From NCBI GenBank assembly GCA_028287395.1, contig JAQBPR010000098.1:1-36466 (forward strand): a DNA stretch of 36,466 bases, given 5' to 3'. Under the pieces are notes generated by a model. The model saw only the letters and a list, made by a program, of their open reading frames with translations, was not told the DNA's origin and did no database searches. The position numbers and the translations under genes are program-made. Every line of letters starts with the position of its first letter. Position 1 is the stretch's first letter. Of this stretch, positions 9,289 to 16,877 are shown piece by piece. The DNA is from Bacilli bacterium. Lineage in GTDB: Bacteria > Bacillota > Bacilli > Paenibacillales > NBRC-103111.

Positions 9289-9308
9289 AAACTGAACTCA
9301 TCCTTAAG

Positions 9309-9335
9309 AAGAAGCGCTTATAGCTTCTTTTTTTT
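9309..9335 (+). terminator. Intrinsic terminator after the oxidoreductase gene
   Basis: AAGAAGC / GCTTCTT stem (9309-9315 and 9323-9329), 7-nt loop, followed by a run of T to 9335. Confidence 0.85.
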
Positions 9336-9356
9336 GTCACCAAATATGCATCCGCC

Positions 9357-9364
9357 CATACACT
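9357..9364 (+). promoter_or_regulatory. Sigma-E/sigma-K-like -10 element before gerQ
   Basis: CATACACT fits the mother-cell sigma-E -10 pattern CATACANT exactly. No convincing sigma-E -35 lies 14-15 nt upstream; ACC at 9339-9341 could serve as a sigma-K type -35. Assignment to mother-cell expression agrees with gerQ in Bacillus subtilis, but rests mainly on the -10. Confidence 0.4.
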
Positions 9365-9392
9365 GTATTAGAAAGTTAAAAGGAGGATTTTC

Positions 9393-9878
9393 ATGTTAAA
9401 CTATAGTCCAACCAATTTTGCCGCGAATGGGCAAGGGTATTACAGCTTTCCTGCTTATCGTGCAGTAGGCGGGGGTGCTCCCGGTGGAATGCAGACAGCA
9501 CCACAAGGTACAATGCAGGGTACTTACGCTCCATACACCACACCACCGACTCCCGCAGGATCGACAATTCCAGGCGTTCCGCCTGCAACTCCCACACCAG
9601 GAACACCTGGCTTACTGCCCCTCGAGCAATCTTATATTGAAAACATACTTCGAATGAACCTAGGTAAAACCGGCACCTTCTACATGACATACGAAAACAA
9701 TTCGCAGTGGAATGCAAAAATATTCAAAGGCAAAATCGAAGCCGCAGGTCGGGACCATATTATCATTAGCGAACCGAAAACAAACATGCGAATTCTATTG
9801 CTCATGGTTAATCTGGACTATGCTACTTTTGATGAAGTACTCAATTACACTTCCCCTTATCAACAAGGCACTCGTTAA
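9393..9878 (+). CDS. gerQ: Spore coat protein GerQ
   Basis: Coat protein needed for proper localisation of the cortex hydrolase CwlJ and so for germination; in B. subtilis it is cross-linked by the transglutaminase Tgl. The 161-residue product has a low-complexity Gly/Pro/Thr/Ala/Gln-rich N-terminal half (to about residue 74). A conserved C-terminal GerQ domain follows: LPLEQSYIENILRMN, TFYMTYENN, FKGKIEAAGRDHIIIS and LDYATFDEVLNY. AGGAGG lies 7 nt before the ATG. Oddly, the first lysine is residue 92, whereas the B. subtilis cross-linking lysines are at the extreme N-terminus. Monocistronic, followed by strong hairpins. Confidence 0.93.
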   Translation: MLNYSPTNFAANGQGYYSFPAYRAVGGGAPGGMQTAPQGTMQGTYAPYTTPPTPAGSTIPGVPPATPTPGTPGLLPLEQSYIENILRMNLGKTGTFYMTYENNSQWNAKIFKGKIEAAGRDHIIISEPKTNMRILLLMVNLDYATFDEVLNYTSPYQQGTR

Positions 9879-9892
9879 AAATCTTTTTTTAA

Positions 9893-9950
9893 CCTCACTG
9901 AAAACACCTCCTAATTTTGATCGTTTAGGAGGTGTTTTCAGTGAGGCTTT
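9893..9950. terminator. Very long perfect hairpin, probable terminator of gerQ
   Basis: A perfect 22-bp inverted repeat (9893-9914 and 9925-9946, arms beginning CCTCACTGAAAACACC) with a 10-nt loop, followed by CTTTTATT on the plus strand. On the minus strand it is followed by TTAAAAAAAG rather than a T run, so it acts best rightward. Twice the usual terminator stem length. Confidence 0.75.
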
Positions 9951-9974
9951 TATTAAGTTAATATTGGCCTATTT

Positions 9975-10009
9975 ATCTTCACTGACCGTAGATGTCAGTG
10001 AAGATTTTA
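9975..10009. terminator. Second hairpin after gerQ
   Basis: Perfect 12-bp stem ATCTTCACTGAC / GTCAGTGAAGAT with a 7-nt loop, followed by TTTTAT. Likely a backup terminator. It shares the hexamer CACTGA/TCAGTG with the 22-bp hairpin just upstream. Confidence 0.6.
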
Positions 10010-10092
10010 TATACTAAAAATAGGATTCATAAATAACCCCCAATAGTTGTATTTCGTATACCATAATGAAAATAACTGATCCTTTACTCTAT

Positions 10093-10401
10093 TTACTTCA
10101 TCAGACGTTCGATGCATACCTCCACTTTACTGAAATGCCAAATATGTATTTTCTCCACTCCACCGGTAACAAAAGGAATCAATGGCTTCCAGATCGATTC
10201 ATCCTTTGGATTCAAACGTTCTCTTTTAAAATCTAAAAACGCAGAATAATTCAGATTCGACCAAATTTCTATGAAGAGCCCTGGTTGATCCGTCCCCTCA
10301 TATAGCAAAAGTCCGGTTTTATCGATTATTATTTGCATATACTGAAGATAGTTGGTTCGCATTCCCTCACTTATGGTATACTCCACAAAAACTTTACACA
10401 T
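10093..10401 (-). CDS. Conserved hypothetical protein, small alpha/beta fold
   Basis: A 102-residue protein I cannot name. It begins MCKVFVEYTISEGMR and has alternating strands and helices that recall a dimeric ferredoxin-like barrel of the NIPSNAP/antibiotic-monooxygenase kind (beta strand, helix with YLQYMQ, then LYEGTDQPGLFIEIW). No membrane segment or metal motif is evident. GAGGAGG lies 6-7 nt upstream of the chosen ATG; a start nine codons earlier would cover that site. It is divergent from the yfhP-like gene, about 93 nt apart. Confidence 0.75.
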   Translation of the reverse strand: MCKVFVEYTISEGMRTNYLQYMQIIIDKTGLLLYEGTDQPGLFIEIWSNLNYSAFLDFKRERLNPKDESIWKPLIPFVTGGVEKIHIWHFSKVEVCIERLMK

Positions 10402-10494
10402 TTCGGACCTCCTCTTATGCTGAATCAAGTTTATCTTTTACTGCAATAAATGGTACAATCATTTTATAACAGATTTCAACTGGAGGGAACCTAA

Positions 10495-11478
10495 TTGGAT
10501 TCAGGCACACATCTAGTCATCGGACTCGGACTTGCAGGGCTCGCTTATATTGATCCTGTCATTGCTTCCGACACCACTGTTTCTACCGCCGTACTAATTG
10601 GAACTGTACTCGGCTCACAAGCGCCAGATGCCGATGGTCTTTTGAGAATCAAGGGCAACGCAGCGTATATCAAAAATCACCGCGGACTTTCGCATTCTCT
10701 ACCTGCCGTCCTTTTGTGGACGTTATTTATCACCTTTTTCCTATCTATCGCTTTCCATGACCTTCCGTTAGCCCATGTCGGGATCTGGGTGCTAATTGCG
10801 GTTAGCTTTCATGTTTTTACCGACTTGTTTAACACCTATGGAACGCAAGCGGCTCGTCCCTTTTCGGAAAAATGGATTGCTTGGAACATCATTCATATTT
10901 TTGATCCCTTTATATTTGTATCACATTTGTTGGCTATCTTCATGTGGTCCGTTCATCTTGAAAAACCAGCGATTATTTTTCCCACATTATATGTAGTTAT
11001 TGCGCTTTATTATGTGGTTCGCACGATTTATCACAAGGTACTGACAAAAGGTCTCTCTATACAAGATCTTAATCATCAAAACGGAGATCAATATTTACTT
11101 ATACCTACGATTAATTTGTATGTTTGGCATGTGGTGAAGAAACAAAAAAGCGGTCAATATGTATTAGGAGAATATAAAAATCACCAATTAAAATGGATTG
11201 ATTCCATTTCTTGTGCGGATCATCCCGCAGTGGACGCTTCTAAGCAGCATCCAGATATTGCTTCCTTTCTTTATTTTTCTACCTATGCCTGTGCAGAATT
11301 AAAAGAACGGACCTGGGGCTACGAAGTGCGATGGGTCGATGTAAGATATCGGCATCGCAAGCAATATCCATTCGTCGCGGTGCTGCTGCTTACTCCCGAA
11401 TTGGAGCCTATCGATTCCTATGTCGGTTGGTTAAGTGAATCTCGTATCGAGAAAAAATTCCGCATCAATCCGCGTTAA
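10495..11478 (+). CDS. yfhP: YfhP-like membrane-bound metal-dependent hydrolase family protein
   Basis: Member of the YdjM/DUF457 family of membrane proteins annotated as metal-dependent hydrolases; molecular function is unproven. The 327-residue product has a start resembling B. subtilis YfhP (MDSGTHLVIGLGLAGLAY) and conserved acidic/histidine motifs SQAPDADG, IKNHRGLSHS and FHVFTDLFNTYG interleaved with about four or five membrane helices in the first 190 residues, then a soluble C-terminal domain. The start is TTG at 10495, with GGAGGG 7 nt upstream and no competing ATG. Followed closely by a small membrane-protein gene. Confidence 0.88.
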   Translation: MDSGTHLVIGLGLAGLAYIDPVIASDTTVSTAVLIGTVLGSQAPDADGLLRIKGNAAYIKNHRGLSHSLPAVLLWTLFITFFLSIAFHDLPLAHVGIWVLIAVSFHVFTDLFNTYGTQAARPFSEKWIAWNIIHIFDPFIFVSHLLAIFMWSVHLEKPAIIFPTLYVVIALYYVVRTIYHKVLTKGLSIQDLNHQNGDQYLLIPTINLYVWHVVKKQKSGQYVLGEYKNHQLKWIDSISCADHPAVDASKQHPDIASFLYFSTYACAELKERTWGYEVRWVDVRYRHRKQYPFVAVLLLTPELEPIDSYVGWLSESRIEKKFRINPR

Positions 11479-11542
11479 AACTTAGATTATGCTTACGATG
11501 CCAGTTTTGCAAAGAACGCAAAACTTTAAGGAGTGTTTGTTT

Positions 11543-11722
11543 GTGACTCGAATGCCAGCTTTACTGTTTGCCGTTTTGGGCACCTTATTGCTCGTTAGTA
11601 TTAGCTTTTTTATGAGCACTCATCAACCGTGGTTGGCCTTGGCCGCTTCTGTAGTCTCGATTTTTTTCATTGGCTTCGGATTTGTCGTCAAAGCAAAGAT
11701 GCGCAGAAAATCCCAAAGCTAA
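11543..11722 (+). CDS. Small two-TM protein, DUF5325/YlaF-like
   Basis: A 59-residue protein with two membrane helices (about residues 6-25 and 31-50) and a basic tail ending KAKMRRKSQS. Size, topology and the FIGFGFVVKAKMRRK ending resemble the DUF5325 (YlaF) family of Bacillota; function unknown. I chose the GTG at 11543 because AAGGAG lies 9 nt upstream. A more upstream ATG would overlap the ribosome binding site and add non-hydrophobic sequence. It lies 64 nt after yfhP and may be cotranscribed. Confidence 0.65.
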   Translation: MTRMPALLFAVLGTLLLVSISFFMSTHQPWLALAASVVSIFFIGFGFVVKAKMRRKSQS

Positions 11723-11746
11723 ACGGCTACGCCGTATTTTAAAAAG

Positions 11747-11786
11747 AAACCCGTCTTTGGTCGTTATGACCTCAGTCGGGTTTTGA
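11747..11786. terminator. Shared terminator between the YlaF-like gene and trpS
   Basis: Stem AAACCCG/CGGGTTT with an inner GGTC/GACC pairing, followed by T on the plus strand; the convergent trpS stop is at 11788. Read leftward, it follows trpS and is preceded by the A-rich complement. Probably bidirectional. Confidence 0.6.
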
Positions 11787-11787
11787 T

Positions 11788-12780
11788 TCATTTATCTTTC
11801 AACTGTAAGAAGCCCATTCGCTCTTTAACTTCTCGTAAAATCGGGCCGGCAATCTCTTCGGCTTTCTCAGCGCCCTGAAGCAAAATATCATAAATTTCTC
11901 CACTCGCGCGAATTTCATGATAGCGCTGTTGAATCGGCTCTAAAGTCGCTATGATACGTTCGGCCAAATCCTTTTTGAATGCGCCATAGCCCTGCCCTTC
12001 ATACTTAGCTTCGATTTCAGCTAAACTCAAGTCGGAACAATGTGTATAGATGCCCATTAAGTTACTGATTTCCGGTTTATTCATGACATCATATTTCACT
12101 TCTTTGCCGGAGTCTGTCACCGCGCGACTCATTTTTTTACGAATCACATCCGGGGGATCCAGCAAAGCAATAAAGCTTGCCGGATTGGGATTGCTTTTGC
12201 TCATTTTTTTAGAAGCATCGTCAAGTGACATAATTCTACCACCGACTTGCGGAATATAAGGCTCGGGTATGGTAAAGGTTTGTCCAAAGCGCTGATTGAA
12301 GCGATGCGCCAAATCGCGAGTGAGCTCCAAATGTTGTTTTTGGTCCTCTCCAACTGGGACAAGATCGGCATTATACAACAAAATATCTGCGGCCATCAAA
12401 GCAGGATAAGTAAATAAACCAGCGCCGACAGATTCCTTGCCTGCCGATTTATCCTTAAACTGGGTCATCCGCTCCAACTCGCCCATATAAGTCAACGTCG
12501 TTAACAGCCAACCTAACTGAGCATGCGCCGGTACGCTCGATTGCATAAATATGCCCGCTTTATTTGGTTCAATCCCCGCTGCAATATAGAGTGCTGCTAC
12601 GGATTCCGACTGCTCCCTTAATGCCTTTGGCTCTTGAGGAACCGTAATCGCGTGTAAATCGACCACCATAAATAAACAGCGGTGGGTATGCTGCAGTTTG
12701 ACGAAATTATGAATTGCACCCACATAATTACCGATGGTCAGCTGTCCGCTAGGTTGAATCCCGGATAAAACTTTTTTCAT
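11788..12780 (-). CDS. trpS: Tryptophanyl-tRNA synthetase TrpS
   Basis: Class I aminoacyl-tRNA synthetase charging tRNA-Trp, cytoplasmic, 330 residues. The nucleotide-binding HIGH-type motif is QLTIGNYVGA near residue 15, and the second signature KMSKS occurs in KKMSKSNPN near residue 195. The ATG at 12780 gives the expected MKKVLSGIQPSGQ start and has AGGGGG 7-8 nt upstream; a longer reading would run into the T-box leader. Transcription is controlled by the T-box riboswitch just upstream. Confidence 0.96.
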   Translation of the reverse strand: MKKVLSGIQPSGQLTIGNYVGAIHNFVKLQHTHRCLFMVVDLHAITVPQEPKALREQSESVAALYIAAGIEPNKAGIFMQSSVPAHAQLGWLLTTLTYMGELERMTQFKDKSAGKESVGAGLFTYPALMAADILLYNADLVPVGEDQKQHLELTRDLAHRFNQRFGQTFTIPEPYIPQVGGRIMSLDDASKKMSKSNPNPASFIALLDPPDVIRKKMSRAVTDSGKEVKYDVMNKPEISNLMGIYTHCSDLSLAEIEAKYEGQGYGAFKKDLAERIIATLEPIQQRYHEIRASGEIYDILLQGAEKAEEIAGPILREVKERMGFLQLKDK

Positions 12781-12810
12781 TTTATGACCCCCTATAGCAA
12801 TTTGAAAACA

Positions 12811-13081
12811 GAAAAAAGACCTCTCGCCGCAAGGGACGAGAGATCGTGGTACCACCCTAATTCGCTTTCCGCAGAAAGCCTTAAAATTCCGTTAACGAGG
12901 AACAGCCGTTCCGCTTACTTCCATTCACCGAAACAACATCGGAAATCGGTTCAGCATTATGCTCCGGGACCCATTCAGTCAACCCGCCACACCGATTCGC
13001 ACCTGCCATCGGTTCTCTGAAAGAAGCGCATGCTAACCTACTTGTTCCCTTCCATGCATTTGGTTCATTTAGTTTAAAGTT
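12811..13081 (-). ncRNA. T-box riboswitch leader of trpS
   Basis: On the minus strand the conserved T-box AGGGTGGTACCACG lies at 12858-12845. It is followed by a terminator stem (CTCTCG/CGAGAG) and a T run ending at 12811. Upstream is the Stem I region with an AGTA-type bulge (CAAGTAGG) and the GGTGCGAATCGG distal element. A TGG codon at 12973-12971, within GAATGGG on the 3' side of Stem I, is the likely specifier and matches tRNA-Trp. Uncharged tRNA would favour the antiterminator and read-through into trpS. Exact Stem I boundaries were not folded. Confidence 0.92.
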
Positions 13082-13087
13082 GTTTTT

Positions 13088-13115
13088 ATTATACAATGAT
13101 TCATAGGAAAGTCAA
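13088..13115 (-). promoter_or_regulatory. Promoter of the trpS T-box leader
   Basis: TTGACT (13115-13110), a 16-nt spacer and TATAAT (13093-13088) on the minus strand, placing the transcription start near 13081, about 220 nt before the T-box sequence. Confidence 0.75.
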
Positions 13116-13123
13116 ACTAGATC

Positions 13124-14083
13124 CTAAAGCTCCAGCATAAATTGAACTATTTTATCATGCAATCCCGGAAGACCCTCATGTCCAAAGTCCGGGAAAATCT
13201 CAAGGTGTTTATTCGCAGTAATTTTGTTATAGGCAGCAAACTGAGTGGAAGGCGGGCAAATGGTATCCATTAAGCCGACTCCCATCAAGACATCGCCTTT
13301 AATACGCAAAGCTAAATACTGATTATCAATGTAACCTAATTTCGTAAAAATTTCTTCCTCTCGCAAGTGCTGCGGATCATGATGACGGAAAAAATCGCGT
13401 AACTCGTGATAAGCATCCTTTGCCAAATCCATTTCCCAAACTCGCTTGAAGTCCGATAGAAAAGGATATACCGGAGCAAGCTTTTTAATTCTTGGTTCTA
13501 ACGCTGCGCAAGCCAAAGTTAAAGCCCCGCCTTGAGACCACCCCGTTGCCCCAACACGGCTCACATCCACCTCTGGGAAGTCCATCACAATACCCGCTAG
13601 CTGTGCCGTGTCCAGATAGATATGCCTGAACAACAAATTATCAGCGGCATCATCCAAGCCGCGAATAATATGTCCTCGCAGCGTGGTGCCTTTTACTCCG
13701 CCCGTATCCTCCGAAGTACCGCCTTGACCGCGGGCATCCATAGCAATAACAGAAAAACCTAGTGCAGCATAACTTAATTTATCGGTCCAGTCTCCGGCAT
13801 CTCCCGTGTAGCCATGAAAATGAATAATCGCAGGATGAGGTTGCGGCACATTTTTCGGGCGAACATATTTAGCATGAACACGAGCGCCTCGCACACCTGT
13901 AAAATATAAATCGAAGCAATCCGCAAAAGGTACACTAAAATCGCTCTTCACTAGCTCCACATTTGCTTCCACAGCTTTCATTTCATCCAGAGCGCGGCCC
14001 CAATAGGCGTCAAAATCATCAGGTCGCGGATTGCGTCCTCCGTATTGTCTTAATTGCTCTAAGGGCATATCAATTAATGGCAT
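13124..14083 (-). CDS. Carbohydrate esterase family 7 acetyl esterase (cephalosporin-C deacetylase type)
   Basis: Alpha/beta hydrolase removing acetyl groups from xylo-oligosaccharides and similar esters. The 319-residue protein lines up with B. subtilis Cah from its first residues (MPLIDMPLEQLRQY). The CE7 signatures are present: RGQGG (118-122), the nucleophile Ser183 in GWSQGG, Asp273 in GLMDTICPP and His302 in GHEG. No signal peptide, so cytoplasmic. An ATG two codons earlier (14089) is also possible; GAGAGG lies 4 nt before that one and 10 nt before the chosen one. A MITE-like element begins just upstream and separates it from the manA-ROK operon. Confidence 0.92.
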   Translation of the reverse strand: MPLIDMPLEQLRQYGGRNPRPDDFDAYWGRALDEMKAVEANVELVKSDFSVPFADCFDLYFTGVRGARVHAKYVRPKNVPQPHPAIIHFHGYTGDAGDWTDKLSYAALGFSVIAMDARGQGGTSEDTGGVKGTTLRGHIIRGLDDAADNLLFRHIYLDTAQLAGIVMDFPEVDVSRVGATGWSQGGALTLACAALEPRIKKLAPVYPFLSDFKRVWEMDLAKDAYHELRDFFRHHDPQHLREEEIFTKLGYIDNQYLALRIKGDVLMGVGLMDTICPPSTQFAAYNKITANKHLEIFPDFGHEGLPGLHDKIVQFMLEL

Positions 14084-14114
14084 AAACATTGAACCTCTCT
14101 CTTTTCAATTTTTA

Positions 14115-14361
14115 GAGTGTGTTTAATAGGTAGGGTTGCGGCATATGAGGGATGTGCCAAAGCATATGCTCCCGAAGAGAGTTTTCTAACGAAAACTTTT
14201 ACTGCTCTTGAAAATAAGTTTCCTTTATTAGAATAAGGGCGAAACTCATTTTCAAAGGCAGCTCGAGGCATATGCTTACGAAGCCAGATTTGCTAAAGCA
14301 AAACTTTCAACTCTCCGGTCACATTCCCTCATATGCTCTCCACCACTTATTAAACACACTC
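14115..14361. mobile_element. MITE-like palindromic element with 14-bp terminal inverted repeats
   Basis: A 247-bp non-coding unit bounded by near-perfect inverted ends GAGTGTGTTTAATA (14115-14128) and TATTAAACACACTC (14348-14361). Flanking pentamers TTTTA (14110-14114 and 14362-14366) look like a target-site duplication. Internal inverted pairs include CATATGAGGGA (14142-14152) with its complement at 14325-14335, and GAAAATAAGTTTC (14210-14222) with GAAACTCATTTTC (14241-14253) at the apex, so the RNA can fold into one long interrupted hairpin. There is no transposase. Copy number cannot be judged from this window. Confidence 0.6.
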
Positions 14362-14363
14362 TT

Positions 14364-15371
14364 TTAGTAAAATGTTTTCAATAAAGTAATCTTTGAAGTG
14401 GTGGAAATGGAATATTGCGAAATGGTCGATGGGATCAATATTGTATCGCCATTTTTGATCGCTAAGCTTGGTTTTGTTCCCTCTTTTTCAGTCCATTCCA
14501 AAGTTCCTTCGCCGCTGGCAATAACTAAAATATCCGGATTTCCCTGTCTGCCTAAGCTGATTTCATAGCTTTTGTCGCTCAATGTAATTTTTTCTATCGA
14601 AAAATAGGGGCAGGTAACCAAGTGTTCATGAAGGACATGTTCCGTCTTTGCAATGGCAAATCGTTTCGTATCCGTAGCTTGCTCCACCATTGCATTCTTG
14701 CTGCCATACAGCATCACATCCGCCGCTTTTTCAATATGCAGCTCTCTGCCTTTACCTGAGCTATCTAGACGATCCCAATCATATACTCGGTAGGTTACAT
14801 CTGAGGTTTGTTGAATTTCAATGAGTGTCGTCCCGGCAAGCAAAGCATGCATCGTTTGCGAAGGCACGTGAACAAAATCATCAGCAGAAACCGGAAGCTT
14901 AACTAAATACGGCTTAATATTGTGATCCGCTACAGCTTGTAAATATTGCTCCCTGCTCCTGAATGTATCTCCATAAATAATTTCGCCGCCCGGCTTGCTA
15001 TCTAATATGTACCACGCTTCTGTTTTTCCATAATCGCCTTCATGCTTCAAACCATATTCATCATTCGGATGAATTTGCACCGATAAATCGTCCTCAGCTT
15101 CCAAAAACTTGATCAAAAGCGGAAAACGATCTTGCTTCGATTGTCCCAAATAGGCCTGTGGATATTCAGCAATAATCTCATTTAAGTTTTTTCCTGCCAA
15201 AGTACCGTTCGAGATCATCGACGTTGCATTCGGATATCCGGATAACACCCAGTACTCTCCAATGGGTTTGTTCGTTTCCACTTCAAATAGACGCTTTAAT
15301 CGCGACCCGCCCCAAATGCGTTCTTGGGCAATCGCCTTGAATTTTAAAGGATATAAATGCAAATCTATCAT
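14364..15371 (-). CDS. manA: Mannose-6-phosphate isomerase, class I
   Basis: Zinc enzyme interconverting mannose-6-phosphate and fructose-6-phosphate. The roughly 335-residue cupin protein shows KAIAQERIWGGSRL at its start, the metal-binding QIHPNDEY and KTEAWYIL motifs, and a later MHALLAGT. These match the short Bacillus-type enzymes. Start choice is uncertain: ATG 15371 has no spaced ribosome binding site, whereas TTG at 15362 (giving HLYPLKFK) has GGAG 9 nt upstream. TTG starts are common here. It begins within a few bases of the ROK kinase stop, so the two are coupled. Its stop codon coincides with the target duplication of the MITE-like element. Confidence 0.92.
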   Translation of the reverse strand: MIDLHLYPLKFKAIAQERIWGGSRLKRLFEVETNKPIGEYWVLSGYPNATSMISNGTLAGKNLNEIIAEYPQAYLGQSKQDRFPLLIKFLEAEDDLSVQIHPNDEYGLKHEGDYGKTEAWYILDSKPGGEIIYGDTFRSREQYLQAVADHNIKPYLVKLPVSADDFVHVPSQTMHALLAGTTLIEIQQTSDVTYRVYDWDRLDSSGKGRELHIEKAADVMLYGSKNAMVEQATDTKRFAIAKTEHVLHEHLVTCPYFSIEKITLSDKSYEISLGRQGNPDILVIASGEGTLEWTEKEGTKPSLAIKNGDTILIPSTISQYSISTTSKITLLKTFY

Positions 15372-15377
15372 CTCCAA

Positions 15378-16295
15378 TCATGAGTTAAGAACTATTAAAG
15401 CGGCCGCACCGATAAAACCTGCATTTTGATTAAGCAGAGCAGGAACAATTTGTGTCTCTCTGCCTGCAGGACTTAAAGCATATGTCTTCACATAAGAACG
15501 AACTGCAGTAAACAAGGGCTCGCCAACTTGAGAAACCCCACCGCCAATAACGAATTTTTCAGGATCAAACGTATTAATTAAACTCACCACACCCATGCCA
15601 ATATATTCAAACACCTGCTCAACTAGTGCAACCATTTGCGGGTCACGACGATCATATCCGGCAAAAACTTCCTTCGTCGATGTTTCCCGACCCAAACGTT
15701 CTGTCGCTAAACGTGCTATTGCTGTTCCAGAAGCAACCCATTCAAAACAACCATTTTGCCCGCATTTGCATGTACCCATTGCAGGATCAATGACAATATG
15801 ACCGACATCGCCTGCATTTCCGTAAGATCCTGCAAACAAAGCACCATTTAAAAATAAACCCGCTCCAATGCCCGTACTGATCGTCATATAAATAAAGTTG
15901 CGATTTTCTTGAGCCGCACCTAACCATTTTTCAGCTAAAGCTGCTGCCGTCGCATCATTTTGCAATTGAATCGGGCATTTAAAAAACTGCGCAAACTGCT
16001 CCACCACTTTAAAATTGCTCCAGCTTGGCAAGTTCGGCGGGCAAGTGAATTTACCGGAGGCTGTATCCAACGGACCTGGACCTCCGATACCGATACCTAA
16101 GATATCTTTATCTGATATTTCATTCTGCTGCTGCAATAGTTTAACCACTTCAGCTATAATTTGAACCATTTGTTCAGGTGTTTTCGTTAAATCGGTGTGA
16201 ATCGTTTGTTGCGCAGCAATGGTTCCTTTTTCATCTACTATACCGATGGCGGTCTTCGTTCCGCCAATATCGATTCCAACTGCAAACTTCACCAT
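15378..16295 (-). CDS. ROK family sugar kinase (glucokinase/fructokinase type)
   Basis: Cytoplasmic ATP-dependent hexose kinase, 305 residues. The phosphate loop is GIDIGGTKTA, the sugar-binding region includes QNDATAAALAE, and the ROK zinc site reads GHIVIDPAMGTCKCGQNGC with FEWVASGTA following. No DNA-binding domain, so a kinase rather than a ROK repressor. AGAAGGAG lies 7 nt before the ATG. Cotranscription with manA suggests it feeds fructose or glucose, possibly mannose-derived, into glycolysis; substrate cannot be fixed from sequence. Confidence 0.92.
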   Translation of the reverse strand: MVKFAVGIDIGGTKTAIGIVDEKGTIAAQQTIHTDLTKTPEQMVQIIAEVVKLLQQQNEISDKDILGIGIGGPGPLDTASGKFTCPPNLPSWSNFKVVEQFAQFFKCPIQLQNDATAAALAEKWLGAAQENRNFIYMTISTGIGAGLFLNGALFAGSYGNAGDVGHIVIDPAMGTCKCGQNGCFEWVASGTAIARLATERLGRETSTKEVFAGYDRRDPQMVALVEQVFEYIGMGVVSLINTFDPEKFVIGGGVSQVGEPLFTAVRSYVKTYALSPAGRETQIVPALLNQNAGFIGAAALIVLNS

Positions 16296-16700
16296 TACTC
16301 GCTCCTTCTAAGTTACTGTCTTGAGTACTAATCGCTGTAGCATCATTTTGTATGATTATAACGATCATTTTCCAAAAGGGAAAGCAGCATATCTGTTGTA
16401 ACTGTAATATCTCACTTTCCAGTTTAAAAGAATACACTTTGCCAAGCAAGCCATTTTTCACCAAAATGGTCACTTCGTGCGCGAATCCCGAAACATTTAT
16501 ATTAGCCGAAGCTAGAATATGTCGAAGAATCGCTTTAAGAAAAGCCGTAATTTTCTTAGCAAAGTTTGTCGAAACATCTCGAAACCGTATAATATGCCTA
16601 GTCCCATAGTCTCAAAAAAAAATAGTCAAATTATTTATCTTATGATAAGATTAGGTAAATTCGAATGGATATCCATTTCATTGTATTTACAAACTTTATA
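16296..16700. other. Intergenic stretch without a supported gene
   Basis: About 400 bases between the ROK kinase start and the c-di-GMP riboswitch. Open frames here lack ribosome binding sites and recognisable protein features. A TATAAT on the minus strand near 16357-16352 may be the -10 of the ROK-manA operon, without a clear -35. The promoter of the riboswitch RNA must lie near its right end, but no convincing element was identified. Only the 7-1-7 palindrome at 16637 stands out. Confidence 0.5.
16637..16651. repeat. Perfect 7-1-7 palindrome upstream of the riboswitch
   Basis: ATCTTATGATAAGAT is a perfect 15-bp palindrome with a single central base, lying about 60 nt upstream of the c-di-GMP aptamer. 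It could be an operator for a dimeric repressor. It is not a good Fur box. Confidence 0.35.
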
Positions 16701-16710
16701 TGAATCGATA

Positions 16711-16788
16711 AAGGCACACCCATTGAAAAATGGCGTCGCAAAACTATAGGGGCTTAAGTGTTTTACACTATGCCAGCCAGTAAACCGA
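16711..16788 (+). ncRNA. Cyclic-di-GMP-I (GEMM) riboswitch aptamer
   Basis: The segment shows the GEMM-I architecture in order. First comes AAGGCACACC. Next is a stem capped by a GAAA tetraloop (CCATT-GAAA-AATGG, 16719-16732). The conserved core CGTCGCAAAACTATAGGGG follows, then CTTAAG and a short stem (GTGTTTTACAC). The terminal TGCCAGCCAG and ACCG close it. This matches the c-di-GMP-I family (RF01051) in layout and in the CGCAAA and GCCAG elements. A terminator follows 12 nt later, so it most likely controls read-through into the MreB-like gene. Whether ligand turns expression on or off, and c-di-GMP versus cGAMP preference, cannot be settled by eye. Confidence 0.85.
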
Positions 16789-16800
16789 AATTTCGAAGAA

Positions 16801-16826
16801 AACCTCCGAAATCGGAGGTTTTTTTC
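16801..16826 (+). terminator. Riboswitch expression-platform terminator
   Basis: AACCTCCG / CGGAGGTT stem (16801-16808 and 16813-16820), AAAT loop, then TTTTT. ATTTCG at 16790-16795 can pair with CGAAAT at 16807-16812, offering a simple competing antiterminator adjoining the aptamer's 3' strand. The pairing is inferred and not folded. Confidence 0.8.
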
Positions 16827-16877
16827 GTTTAAGGGTAAATAACAAGCGAAAAATGGCTATAGCGAGGAGAATGTATA

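Noticed and set aside
12881..13096. A 71-codon minus-strand frame upstream of trpS
   Set aside because: It lies inside the T-box leader, whose conserved RNA elements explain the sequence.
14074..14271. A 65-codon minus-strand frame covering the gap before the esterase
   Set aside because: It lies in the inverted-repeat element, has no ribosome binding site, and shows no protein family features.
16637..16651. Fur-type iron box
   Set aside because: It has the 7-1-7 layout but not the TGATAAT/ATTATCA half-sites, and no iron gene is nearby.
16352..16749. Plus-strand frames of 85 and 76 codons between the ROK kinase and the MreB-like gene
   Set aside because: No ribosome binding site, unusual composition, and the second runs into the c-di-GMP aptamer.
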